64,000 bases of DNA, from NCBI RefSeq assembly GCF_028858725.1, contig NC_084790.1, forward strand, positions 35,629,031 to 35,693,030, written 5' to 3'. The notes under the pieces were generated by a model that did no database searches, was not told where the DNA came from, and saw only the letters and a program-made list of their open reading frames with translations. Below, piece by piece: positions 43,946 through 55,389 of the stretch (position 1 is its first letter; every line of letters starts with the position of its first letter). This DNA comes from Colius striatus (taxonomy: Eukaryota > Chordata > Aves > Coliiformes > Coliidae). Made by a program: the position numbers and the translations under genes.

Positions 43946-45545
43946 GTTTCTTACAGCAAGGGATGAAACACTTCTTTGCAGATGTCACAGGCATCTCTGC
44001 ACAATGTATCACTGAAATGGTGACAGTACAAAACAACTATTACCCTAACAGAGAAGTGCTAATGACTGATAACTCATGCCCACCTAGAAACTCATAGGGA
44101 GGAACATCTGCTGTAAGAGGTATTCAGTTAGACCCATGTAAAAGAAAACACTAGAAGAGCAGCAGCCAATATTCTGTCTACTGAGAGTGCTCTCCAGCTC
44201 ATCAGCTTACCCTTTACCACTTTATCCCACACACTGCTTGACACTTGCTTAATGACTTCCATGATGACTCACAGAACAAACTCTCCTCACAACAGGATGA
44301 ATCTGTGTTACAAAACAAATGTGGTCCCTCCTGCAAGCACAGTAGCTGAGGTGAAGGTTATTTATTCCTCTGATTCTGAGAAGATGTAGAAAAGCTCAAG
44401 GGCAATACTACAGTAGAACAGTAGCTCTAAAGAAAGACCAAATGCAGTCAGCTCTTCTTAATTATTTCATAGGTTAGTCTCCCCCACTGAAAAAGGTGGA
44501 TCCCCTCATTAGAGAGATGGAAGAAGTCTCCTTCTTCAGTACCCAGACACCACTGCTAAGCAGCAGAACGTTCCTTTGGAGAGGCTATGGAACTAGTGGA
44601 TCAGATCAGAGAAAAGCATCACTGTAAGATAACATTTATTCTAGGAAAACATCTGAAGCTGAGCTGTTTGGAAACATGACAGAACAAAACCTGAAAAGAA
44701 GGCTAAGACATTTGATTGACCTTTATCATCACTTTTACTGCAACAGAGTTCCCTTACTGTTTTAAGAAATATTTTGACCAAACATTTTCTCATTGAAAAC
44801 ACAAGTTCTTTGAAACAGAAACTTCTTGTGGCAATGCCTAACTGTTACCCTAAATCTGTCAGAAATTAATTTTGATGCCTGAATTATGATATGTAATCTA
44901 TATTAGAGAGCAGCCTTAGTCATTAATCCAAACATAACCAACCATTAAAGGAATGTACTATTCCTTTGAAAAATGAGTGAATAGCAGCACAATACTTACA
45001 ACATCATCTGTGACACCGTAGTATTCAGCTGATCAACTCAAAAAGCAGCTTTCCTATGTTTTAAAAAGATAAAATGTGGAATCAATTAACTTTTTTCATA
45101 TTGCAGAACAGCTACTGAAATCTATTTTTGTGGGCTTATCATTGTTTGCCACAGATAAGGTTTTACCGCATGAAGCCCAATGTCTAACATAAGTGGTCTG
45201 AGAATCAGAGAACCTGTGCTTTCTGTCTACTCAAACATATTCCTGTTTCACTGTCTTTGTTCATTTGCCGCTCCTATTTTGAAAACACAGACTTGTCATA
45301 CCCTCAAGCACAGTGCATCAGGAAGCAGCAAGAGGGGCAGCTGTTCCATAAGGGAGGTAAGTTTGTAGTGGGGAGCCTTGTTATGGCTCCCATGAGCAGG
45401 GACCTCAGCAACAAAGGGTTGAGATGCAAAGCAGGAATTCTCAGTCAGGATCAAAGACAATGATGAAGGTCAGGCAGACCAGAGACAATGCAGCCTTTTG
45501 TCAAAGGCCAGCCAGTGGGTGTGGGTCACAGTGAAGACATATCAG

Positions 45546-45720
45546 CTTATATAGCTGTGATGTGACACAGAAGTAAAATCTCAGCACAAACATAGCTCCC
45601 AGGGGAGAGGTGGTAGGCCTTCACCACAACAGTTCTAACTAGTGAAGGAGCTGACTCAGCTAAACTTAATTCAGCCAAGTAAACTCCTGGAAGGTGACTG
45701 TACTCTGGGCAAGAAGGGAG
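45546..45720 (+). mobile_element. Possible diverged CR1 5' region fragment
   Basis: The stretch with CAGCCAAGTAAACTCCTGG and an upstream ACTAGTGAAGGAG block aligns loosely with 14965-15035 at the 5' end of CR1 #3 (CAGCCAAGTGAACTCCTGG). The similarity is short and eye-based. Confidence 0.3.
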
Positions 45721-48700
45721 AGGTTTTTTCATCTGTTTCTGAAACCTGAAACTTACTTTTTGTTAATGATCTGCCTTTGACAGATTTGGTGGATTGACTC
45801 TGTCTTTCTAAAGTATACAACATTCCCACAACACTGTTTAAAAATCCAATTTCTTCCATATTTAAATGTTTTCCATCTTTCATCTTGAAAACTGTTTCAC
45901 CAAAACTTTTGAATTTCAAAGTGACATACTTTTCACTCTTTCCCAATCTCTCCTATCAGAAATAGCTACAAAAGCATCCCTACCAGACTCCTCTGCCCCA
46001 GAGTTTCTCTAGTATGCCACAGAAACTAAGAAAGTTGCATCATTTGTAACCAGGGTCTGTCAGAGGCTTTGTGGTCAGCCCCTAGCTAGCTGCCTTGTCC
46101 AGGACTCTGGAATCTAATTGATGAGATAAGAGGGAGAGTGATAGGATGAAAAAAGAAAACCTCTTCAGTCAGTCAGTCATTAGCAGTCATCCCACCTTCC
46201 CCATGTCCTTAGCCTGCTGCTTGAGTCCCTTCACCCCAATATCTCAGTCTGTGTCATTAATTAAATGCTCCTCAGCCCTGCAACAGAAGTTAAACACTTC
46301 TGCTTGTCTGCCCCAACTGTGATGATGTCACAGAAAAAAGAGCTATTTCTCAGTGTCAGCTACTTAACAGTGATGTTTCTTCAAGTGAAGCAACAAACTG
46401 TTTAGCATGTCAGCCTATTATCTACAGCCAAAGGGTCTCCACTTTTGTTTTCGAACTATTTGGAACCTGTGAAGTTGAAATAACTGTTGACAGAGGTGTT
46501 ATTAGCAGAGAAAAGTGGTACAGGTGACTAGAGGCTGGAGTTTGCATGGTGTCTGGAAGAAGCAAAGAACAAATGGAATATTCTGGAATACTACTAAATG
46601 AATGGTTATGGGAAAGGCAGAGAAAAAAAATTCCTGCAGAAAAATCCTGTCTTTCTACAGGTTATAAAACAATTTATTTGGTAGATATTAGTGCATTAAT
46701 TAGAGGAATACTTTCCAAATAATACAGATGTAGGCAGAAAAAAGCAAACCAAACCTAAAAAAACACATTGACTATGTTCCTGTAAAATACTTCTGAGTTT
46801 GAATGAACAATGAGGAGCATCTTTATCTCTGCAAATTCTGCAGGTGAGCCATAACCTCCAGGTAATCAAAGACCTAGTAATCAATGATAAAGTGCTGACA
46901 AGAAAAATAAAGCTTGAAGAAGTTAATATAACTTTCTGAAGAAATCTGTCAGACAACGTTTTTTCCTACCACAGTAAGTACTGCAGCTGTGCAAGGTATT
47001 TTTTTCCTCAATCAAAGTTTTTGTGGCCTTAGACCCCTGAGCTGTTAGTATGACGCTGTTAGATAGCACAAGCCTCTTTTAAGGGATATGAGCAACCTGG
47101 TATCTGATACTGCTGAGCAGATGCAACCTACATGTAGTAGAGCATATACATTGTTCACAGTACCATCCAGCTGTCTAGGGCTAATAAGTATGGAAACCTT
47201 CCAGTTAGACCAGTTAAGTCACACAAGCTCTAACACTTGCAAAGTTTAAATTATTTTCTTAAAAAAGCAGTATGCTTATTTCCTCAAAAATAAAGTAAAA
47301 ATTCATAGGAGTTGATGGATGCACAAAATTTCTGAAAGTCTCCTTCTTCTCTGTGAGGCAGAAAAATTAACGTAACACCAGGTTTTCAACCATTCTTATG
47401 ATAACTTACGGGCTTTCACTAAGCAAAGCACTTGTTATGTGTTTAAAGTCAAGCATGTGTAGGAAACATGCAAATTGAGATCCTTAATTTCAAATTAATC
47501 TTGATGCCTGTTTATATACATATATATGTATTTATTTTTGTAACTGGAATAGAGAGCACTGAACAAAAAGAAATGGCTTTTTAAATTCTTTGTACCTTCA
47601 TTTTATAAGGTGAACACAAGTGACTCAAAGAATAACTAAGCAGTGAGGCTGGAACCTTTGATACCACAAATGGAAAACATCTAGTGAAATTTTATGTGAA
47701 GCTCCTCATATCTTCTCTTGTCACCATTGTCTCTTGTCTTATTTGGGAAAAAAAGTTAAATCTTCCTTGATTACTGCTTCCTTGCATAACATTGAGGTGT
47801 GTAGAATGGAACAGTACCTCCTTCCACAGCCCCTCTTCCCATCTTCCCTAAGGAAATAAAAAAAGAAAAAAAGAAAAAAACATAGGTCCTCTTAGCATAT
47901 GATTTTATTAAGCAATGACTTTTCTCCATGAGATATACAAGCAGCCTTACAAGATATTTGTAGCAGGTAGTCCTCCATCTGTAGTCTTACATCCTCAGTG
48001 TGAGTCATAATTCTCCTGGAGTGAAATCACAAGAGATCATAATGGATAATCATGTATTATGATGATATTCTTTGTAAAGGAAGAATTGTATTTGGCTTTG
48101 TGTGTCTCCCCTAGGCAACACAAAACTTTGTGACAGAGCTGAAACAAATTACATTTTTCCAGTTGCTACCCTGACAGCAGTTCCAAAACTCACCCCACTC
48201 CTGTCCACAATGACATCATCTCAGCTATTTTAAAGAATACTTTCTGAAGAGTGGATTTCTCTGGGGTTTGGATACTGGATATGGAACATTTCATCTGCAA
48301 AAGGCTAGTGTGATTCTGGCTCAAGCTGATAACAATGTAAATGTATGTCTGGGGTTTCACTTGCATAAAATGATCTAGTCATAGAGAATTATTCATGCAC
48401 GGAAGTCCAGCATCAGAATTTAGTCCAAATGGTATCAAATAGTGCAAAGAAACGTGTTTTGTTGTAGAAAGTTGTTTTACTTTCATTATGGCATGAATGG
48501 ACTGCGGTAGGCACAAAGCATATGTTTTAACAGCCATTCTGCCAACATACCAAAATATTACTCTTCTAATGAATTTTGAACATTTTGAATAGCCGCCAAG
48601 AACAGGTCTTCTGCTGTACACTTCTGTCCTCTCACCAAAAAGCTACATCTCTAAGAGAATAATGGACCAAAATTTTTATTTAGAACTGGGGAAAGATGTC

Positions 48701-51275
48701 ACCCTCCTGATTCATTCAAACAGCTCTCTGCTGCTTTCTCTTTGCTTGGAGTTTCTAGCTCTTAAACTGAAACAGACCTAACATGACCAATTCATGGGGC
48801 TTCAGCACAAAGTAGAATCACAGCAGGTTTGCTGACTTTCCTACTAAGTTCACTGAATTGGCCCATTCCTCTGTGGTCAGAGGCAGAAAGTAGAAAATCT
48901 TAGCTTTAACTTGTAAGAGCACAGACTTGCTGAGCAATATGCAGCTTTCCATAGTCAGAGATGGAAAAGCCTGCAAGAATTCTGCCATTCTAATTGCCAA
49001 GCAGGATCATTCAAATGCTTTGGCCATGATGACTGACTACAATTTGTAACTGACAGGACCTTCAGTGCAGAAGCTGGAGCTTTCAAGATACGCTTTAAGC
49101 TCTCTGCCTCATCACTGGTGTCCTGTGTGACTGGATATAAGCCTCCATTTGTTCCCCAGAAGTAAACAAGTGCAGTGGCATGGGTGAACTTTTCAGGAAG
49201 ATGATCAGTTTCAGTTGAGGTCTGAGAGATACAAGATAATGGGGTCACAGGGCCCCGAGTGGGTCAGTGGGCTTTATTCCCCCGTTCCTCATAGAGACAG
49301 ACTGGCACTCTATTTGTGTTGTGTTTGCTGAAATGCCTGCTCACTTTGCACTTCTAAAATCAGCAGAATCACTCCTAATCCTGAACTGATAAATGTGTAT
49401 GAAAGCTAACAGTTTGTTCACTGCTGAACACTTCATGGAGAGAGTATGTGTGGTTCTGTATTTAAATGGATTAAAAAACAGCAATAACAACAACAACAAA
49501 ACAGAAAAGAAAAAAAAGGAATATTGAGGGTAAGCACACAGGGTAGGATTTTCTGAAAATGCAGAGTGGTTGCCAAGCACTCATAGGTGCAGAAAAAGGT
49601 AAATATTATCACACAATTCATGCCGCTAGAGTTTCCCTTGGGGTTTTTTGGGTTGGGTTTTTTTTTTTTTCTTTTGTCCTCTCCACATTTCCCAGGGTGG
49701 AAGGAGTACCCAAGTATTAAACGCATTTTTGTTATTTTAGGGCCTTCTCTCTGTTGCTATTTCCCATTCTCAGCGTCAGATGGTACTTCAAAAACTCTAA
49801 CCTGCCATTCTGAGCCTAGCAATGTAATGAAAATAGAGATATAGCTCATTATTCTTGGCTGAGGGGAGAAGGGCAGACTCATCTTTTATAGAAAATAAGC
49901 TAGATTCTTATTAACACTAAATCTAGGTGGTCAGAGTTGCACATTAGCATCTTGTGATGTAATCATGCCTTAGAGTAGATTACAATCAGCTTCAGAAAGG
50001 AATCCATAGTGCACAATTAAAAAAACAGTCTTAGGCATATGCCTGAATTTCACCTTCTGTATTACTAAATTAGGATTCAGCAATTCTTACTTCGATATCT
50101 TCCCTTTTCTTCATGAAATGCTGTTCTGTACTATGTAAGTATAAAAGCCAATACAATAATGAATAAGCAGGAATGTTTAAATGTTTCCTTTTCTTTGTAT
50201 GACTGGCCAAAAGCCTGGTTAAACTAATGAAAGATAGATGTCTACTGCTGTCGCTATTACCACATCCCCTTCAAAAATACAACTAATTTCCTTGGGCCAG
50301 AGGTAGAGATAAGTGCAATTGCTCTGGTAATTATTTCTAACACTCAGATTCATCCAAATACTTTCTACAGTTGTCACATACTTACACTGAATCTCTTACC
50401 TGTGCTGCAGCTAGTACGTCTTTACAAGCTTTTCCATAAAGCCTCCCCAGCCCAGGAATGACTGGCATTTTTAAATCACTATAAAACTACTATTCCACCT
50501 AGGCAGCTGCACAAAGCTTTTGTTTATTGTCTTGAATTCCTTTTCTTTTTTTAAGAATTCACAAATTTAGGAGGCATATTGTGCTTTAATCCATTACTAT
50601 CTTCTGATACTCATGCTGAACTTGTTTAGTCTACCTGCAAAAAGTAGGAGGCAGTATTTAATTACCATGACAACACTTTGAGGCTCTAAATGGAACTACT
50701 GAAATGAAAGGGCTATTTAAAAAAATGGAATTTGGTCTTTTTAACACACCTACTAAATCACATTTATGGCACAGACATCATGCTGCTGTTACCCAAGCAA
50801 ACAAAAAAGACAAAACTTTGGACAAATGACAATTTTATAAATGGCAAAACTGAGGAACAGAAAGACTGAAGTGACATGTCCAAAGTTGCACAAGACTGTA
50901 GATTACTTGTTATCTATTCCTGTGTCAATCATAAAGGAAACATGCCTCCTAGAGTCTTCCCACAAAACAGTTCATGGATGGTCACATATTTGAATACAAC
51001 AGAAATATCTGGATATGAGGTAAAACAATGAGAAATAATGGTAATGTAATAAAAGTGGTAAAAAGGTATTTTCACTAGGTGTTAGAAAATATGAAAATGG
51101 TGGGAAGTGATGTTACTTGTCATTAAACTGAGAGCAGTAAAAAAAAAAAAGTGTGATTCAGAATTCACCCACATGCCAGTTTTTGCTCTACTTTGGAAAC
51201 CTAACAAAACTCCTTCTCTAGTCACAAGGCCTCTTTTGCCTCATTCTGCCCATCAAAGGATCATTTTAACCTTAA
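45721..51275. other. Intergenic, no gene recognised
   Basis: AT-rich sequence with short A/T homopolymers, an (AAC)n-like patch near 49483-49500 and no recognised gene, RNA or transposon. Confidence 0.5.
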
Positions 51276-51335
51276 GTCATTGCAGGGTTATTGTAATAAT
51301 GGATAGTCATTGCAGGGTTATTGTAATAATGGATA
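51276..51335. repeat. 30-bp perfect tandem duplication
   Basis: A 30-bp unit beginning GTCATTGCAGGG at 51276 is repeated without change at 51306. Confidence 0.95.
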
Positions 51336-51633
51336 TTCTACTATACTGATGTAATTAAACCTGCTACAGAGTTAAGATTCGGGAAAAAAAAAAATAGCTT
51401 TAGAGTAACACGTTCAAATACAACTCCTGGACCAGTAAATTACCTTAAGAGTGACTGTCAGTTTCCAAAGTTTCATACTGTGAGAAGCTGTCCCTTTGTT
51501 GCCTTTAAGAGCTACAAGATGCAGCCCTGTAGGGACTTCACTGGTTCAGAAGCTCCTGTGTACCTGTTGCTACACGCAAGGCCTAGGAACACAGGCCAGC
51601 CTACAGTTCTGAGATCAAACTTGTATCAGTTAC

Positions 51634-52101
51634 CTACATAGCAAGCATCATCTTGATGTAGCACATGAAACCAGTTTCCTGCAGTTTCTGAGGCATACAC
51701 CTAACAAGAATGACAGCTGCATTTGTACCTCTGGGAACAGCTAGATGCTTGCCAAAGGCAGCTTCAAAGACATGGCCATCAACTGTGAATCCAGGGGACA
51801 GATTACCACATCTTTTGCAATCATCCAAGATTACCATTTCAGATGACTGGGTAAACTGCACATTGACAACAGTTTGTCTCTGGAATGAGATAAACCCCAC
51901 TGAAGACTGAAGTGTATGACACAAGCCTACACTGCTGGGCTGTGGCTCTCTCAAGCACTTCCTGCCAGCACGCCAAGTCACCTGCAGCCTGCTCTCGTGC
52001 CAGCAAGTGCCCGTACTACAGCAGGGCCACAAATTCATCCCTCTTCTGCTCTTCGGAGAGCATCACCCGCTGGGAAACCACCCTGACCAGAGCTTCAGGG
52101 A
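51634..52101 (-). pseudogene. Unidentified decayed coding-like sequence upstream of SLC44A1
   Basis: Read on the minus strand from 52101, one frame gives a protein-like stretch (VSQRVMLSEEQKRDEFVALL, a TAG, then YGHLLAREQAAGDLACWQEV and VSYTSVFSGVYLIP). Near 51880 the coding pattern moves to a second frame (VVNVQFTQSSEMVILDDC, FEAAFGKHLAVPRGTNAAVI, KLQETGFMCYIKMMLAM) ending in TAG at 51634-51636. One stop and one frameshift thus interrupt what looks like a single ancestral reading. The sequence after the last codon, GTAACT, also resembles a splice donor. I do not recognise the family. A decayed gene copy, a retrocopy, or chance coding-like composition all remain possible. Confidence 0.4.
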
Positions 52102-52186
52102 GTCGGACTAGATGATCTGGGGGCTGGACTAGATGATTTCTAAAGGTCCCTTCCAACGCCTACCATTCCTTGATTCTATGATTCCC
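52100..52186 (+). mobile_element. CR1 3' end fragment at the CpG island edge
   Basis: TCGGACTAGATGATCTGGGG, then GCTGGACTAGATGATTTCTA, AAGGTCCCTTCCAACGCC and TTCTATGATTCC. The CR1 end motif GGACTAGATGAT occurs twice in a row, suggesting a small duplication or two overlapping insertions. Confidence 0.85.
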
Positions 52187-52331
52187 TAAGGGTGCCCCTA
52201 GCCCCGGGCACAACCAGCGAACTGAGAGGAAAATAAGGGAGGAAGGCGTGTCAACGCGCGGTTCGGGCAGGCGGCCGCGGGGGCTCCAGGGCGGGGTGGG
52301 CCGGGGCAGGGCGCGTCGCCAGACACCTGCC

Positions 52332-52345
52332 GTCGCCATGGCGAC
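52332..52345. promoter_or_regulatory. RFX-type X-box palindrome
   Basis: GTCGCCATGGCGAC is a perfect 14-bp palindrome that fits the X-box pattern GTYRCC-AT-GGYRAC bound by RFX factors. It lies in the CpG island about 390 bp before the SLC44A1 start codon. Confidence 0.45.
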
Positions 52346-52734
52346 TGGGACGAAGCGATTGCGCCGCAGGAAGAGACCTGCGGTACGCGGGGCGGGGCGT
52401 TGACGGGGCGGGCGCGAGGGCGGCGCCGCCGGGCCGGGCAGGTACCCCCCGTGCTGCAGTGCCCCCTGGCCCCGCCCGCCTCAAGCCCCGCCCCTTCCCC
52501 TCAGTCGCGGCCGCCGCCGCCGCGGGTGGACGATGAGGAGGCGCCGCGGTGGGGCTGGTGCCGCAGCCTTGCTCGCCTGATCGGGCCTGGCGCTTACCCG
52601 GCAGTCCTCCGCGCCGCCGCGCACCTTGCCGCCGCCCCGGGGCGGGCCGTCGCGGCGAGTGTGGATGCCTAGCGCCTGCCCGCCGCCGCCTGGCGACTAA
52701 GCAGGCGCCGCCGGGGCAGAGACCCGCGGACGCC

Positions 52735-52761
52735 ATGGGCTGCTGCAGCTCCGCCGCTCAG
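52735..52761 (+). CDS. SLC44A1: SLC44A1 (choline transporter-like protein 1), first coding exon
   Basis: Nine codons, MGCCSSAAQ, followed directly by the donor GTGAGC, at the 3' end of a CpG island. The start MGCC is a dual acylation signal (myristoyl Gly2, palmitoyl cysteines). SLC44A1, a multi-pass choline transporter of the plasma membrane and mitochondria, is known to begin MGCCSSA and to have its first intron after an AQ dipeptide; the human N-terminus (MGCCSSASSAAQ) is three residues longer. The ATG context GCCATGG is a strong Kozak match (G at -3 is replaced by the GCC triplet, G at +4). The phase is 0. Exon 2 is not in the window, so only this piece can be tested. MGCC starts occur in a few other proteins, hence not full certainty. 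Confidence 0.85.
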
Positions 52762-52815
52762 GTGAGCGGCCCGCGCCCACCACCGAGCCCTACTGCTCCT
52801 TTTCTCCTCCCCCAC

Positions 52816-53094
52816 GTTGGCCCTGCCGGGCCCCCTCCCCTGCCCCCGGTTGGCCCTGCCGGGCCCCTTCCCCTGTCCCCGGTTGGCCCTGCCGGGCCCC
52901 TTCCCCTGCCCCCCGTTGGCCCTGCCGGGCCCCCTTCCCTGCCCCCCGTTGGCCCTGCCGGGCCCCCTTCCCTGCCCCCCGTTGGCCCTGCCGGGCCCCC
53001 TTCCCTGCCCCCCGTTGGCCCTGCCGGGCCCCCTTCCCTGCCCCCCGTTGGCCCTGCCGGGCCCCCTCCTCTGCCTCCCGCTGGCCTAGCTGCC
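52816..53094. repeat. 33-bp GC-rich minisatellite in SLC44A1 intron 1
   Basis: Eight copies of a 33-bp unit start exactly every 33 bp (52816, 52849, 52882, 52915, 52948, 52981, 53014, 53047), each opening GTTGGCCCTGCCGGGCCCC; a partial, diverged ninth copy follows at 53080. Central copies are nearly identical. Since 33 is divisible by three, all frames stay open and give artefactual proline-rich translations. Confidence 0.96.
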
Positions 53095-53209
53095 CTCCCC
53101 GGTGCCGAGCAGCCCTGTTACTTGCACTTGCAGGCCTGCTGCACTTCTTCCCCCACCTACCTCTCATACTGTCCCATGCCTTTGCACCCTCTTGTGCCTT
53201 CGTAGGTAT

Positions 53210-53600
53210 GTTCTCTGGTGGCCCGTCGTACCTATAGTTCCGCACTGCCATGGCTGTGAGTCCCCTTGCTACACCTGTAGCACCTCTCTTCCCATGGCTG
53301 CACACTTGCTTGCATTTCCTCTAATGATACTCTTCCATGGCTCTGAACCCTTTGCTGTCCTTCCTGCTCCCCCCCATGCACTGTGACAACAGTTCTGCTC
53401 TCCCATGGCTGTGAATCCGTTTCTCTCCCCTCCCATATAGTCCTGCTTTCTTGTGGCTCTGAACCCCTTTGTACAATCCTTCTGCCCCAGCTTTGATGCA
53501 CATAACCGTGAGTCATTTTGCTTCCCCCTTACAGTTGTGCACTCCTGCTCTGTGGCTCTGCACCCTCTTGTTCACCCCCATAGCCTTGCTCCCACCTTGC
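53210..53600. repeat. Degenerate repeat zone with CCATGGCTCTGAACCC motif
   Basis: A motif close to CCATGGCT(C/G)TGAACCCCTT recurs at about 53249, 53293, 53335, 53404, 53452 and 53550, at irregular spacing of 42-98 bp. It looks like an old, decayed tandem array next to the 33-bp minisatellite. Confidence 0.5.
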
Positions 53601-55389
53601 TACTCGCTTGCACCGTCTGCGTTGCTCCGTGCAGTTCTATGTGCCACTTCCCCTGTGGATCAGCATCAACTTGCCTCATCGTCCTCCAGTCCTGTTGTGG
53701 CTTTGCAGTCTTTGGCATACACTGCTCCAGGCCTCTGCCAGGTCTGCAGCTGCATACCTCAGGCTCTGCCTTGCACCCCTGTCCTATGGCTCCATGCTCC
53801 CTCCTGCCCTCTGCCATACCTCGATGCACTCCCTCCCCTTCTCTGCAGGTTTTCCTTTGGGGTCTCTAATACTTCACCCCAGAGAGAGGAGGTATCTCTT
53901 ATGAGAAAATTTGCCATGTCCAGGGGCTCCTCTAGGTCCACTTCCTCTGGAAAGGTCCTAATCCCAGCCCCCTTTCCCCACTCGTCAACCAAAGGTTCAG
54001 GTGTCTGCCTGCATCCTTCTCATAGATTGTGACTGGCCTGCCCATCTCCTATTTCCGAGCTCAGTTTTTCTTTCTTCCTCTTCCCACCTTGCTCTGCTTT
54101 GCCCTTACTGACTCTTTTTTTTTTCCCCCAGAGTGGTGCTGTCAAGCTAGGCACAATCAGGAGCTCCACCCAGTGCTCCAGTTTGCAGCTCTGCTTCCCA
54201 TTTTAACTTTGTCTTTGAACAACACAACCAGTGCTATACTATTTTTTTCACTTGGCTTCTTTCCAAAGGCTGTAGGACCAGTGATTGTGACTAATGCTAT
54301 GGCTGTGCTTTGCTTGCTTGTAAATGTTAGTTTCCTTTGGCTGTGTCACTTGCGGTGGCTGAATCCAGCTTCCAGCAGACTGCTTATGTGGGAAAGTCTG
54401 TCTCCACTGTCCCAGATGACTCATCATAGAGATGAGTTTTTGTAGCTCATCCGTTGAGGCAGACTTCTTTTTTTTCTTTTTTTGTATTAAGGGCTCTGTC
54501 CTCCCAGTGCGAAACACTGCAGAGAGCTGTCCAGTTTCAATAGGGAACATCCTTTCCATACAGCAAATATGCTGCAAAGAGGAAGGCTATCAGCTTTATG
54601 ATGTGTGAAGAAGTGGTGTGAATTTTAGAGAAAGGGATATATGCCAAATATTAGAGGAGGATTTTGAACCTGTTTGGTCACTGCAGTAGACTGCAAGGGG
54701 AGGTTGTAAAGTCTGTATTGTTTGAGGTTTGTTTAAAAAAAAAAGGTAGATAAAAATATATGAGGAGTGATGTAGGGAAAGCTGATACAGACTTGAAGGA
54801 CTGAGGCTGAAGTTGATGTTTTGAAGCCTTTTTCGGCCTTATTTTCTATGATTCCTAGCCAAATTGCTTAAGTGTTTAGTAGGCCCTTCCTAGCTCTTTC
54901 TGAATTTGAATTGCTGTTCACTGGTTGTGTTCTTTTTTTAAATGAAGTGTAGTCTTATTTGTGGATAACATCAGACCAAAAGCAGAAGAAATAGAGGATC
55001 AGATGGTTTAAATTACCTGTTCATAAGTTTCAGCTGGTTGTAGTTTTCAGTGAAATCTGTGTTCCACTCTCAAGGTGCCTGATGTTAAATAGTATGCTAC
55101 TGAACCTTTCATTTGCTTTCCTTATGTGTGGCAAGATATGGTACAGTAATTGAGCTTTGTGTCCTGTATATGTAACTGAAGTGTAAAGAATACTTACTTA
55201 TTTAATTCCTTAGCCATGAGCAATTGCATGTCTCCTCAGGATATCCAAATCAAAGGCTAGTTGTTGAATATTTTATCAGCAAGAGTTTTGTCTGGTTATA
55301 TCAGTTGCAGAAACCTTGCTACCAACCATACAGCATTACATTAGAGCCCAATGTCTGTCTTATCCTCCCTTTTATCATTAACAATAAAT

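Larger units (their letters stand above)
40728..45545. other. Intergenic, right flank of the provirus, no gene recognised
   Basis: AT-rich. It holds a run of 16 G (41392-41407), a CTCF-like motif (41450-41462), a (GT)n tract (43674-43695) and an (ATTT)n tract (43902-43945), listed separately. Open stretches are below 110 codons and unlike any family I know. Confidence 0.5.
52240..52800 (+). promoter_or_regulatory. CpG island promoter of SLC44A1
   Basis: A sharp change to very GC- and CpG-rich sequence starts near 52240 and extends over exon 1. It includes several GGGGCGGGGC-type SP1 boxes and no TATA box, as typical of a housekeeping promoter. The transcription start is not visible; it must lie upstream of the ATG at 52735. 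A short upstream ATG frame (52338-52406, 22 codons plus TGA) could be an upstream open reading frame if transcription starts before it. Confidence 0.85.

Noticed and set aside
52251..52736. 161-codon frame on the minus strand across the CpG island
   Set aside because: Proline, alanine, arginine and glycine dominate; stop codons are rare in such GC-rich DNA, and the opposite strand has the recognised promoter and exon.
52549..53305. Long proline-rich frames on both strands (218 and 171 codons)
   Set aside because: They are translations of the 33-bp minisatellite, whose unit length is divisible by three and so never creates stops.
54113..54200. Possible SLC44A1 exon 2 after a T-rich tract ending CCCCCAG
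   Set aside because: The following codons do not give the expected start of the transporter's cytoplasmic and first membrane segment, and no donor with suitable phase follows.
53453..54445. Frames of 138, 187 and 138 codons in intron 1
   Set aside because: Cysteine-, leucine- and serine-rich translations of pyrimidine-rich DNA without domain patterns or splice-consistent boundaries.
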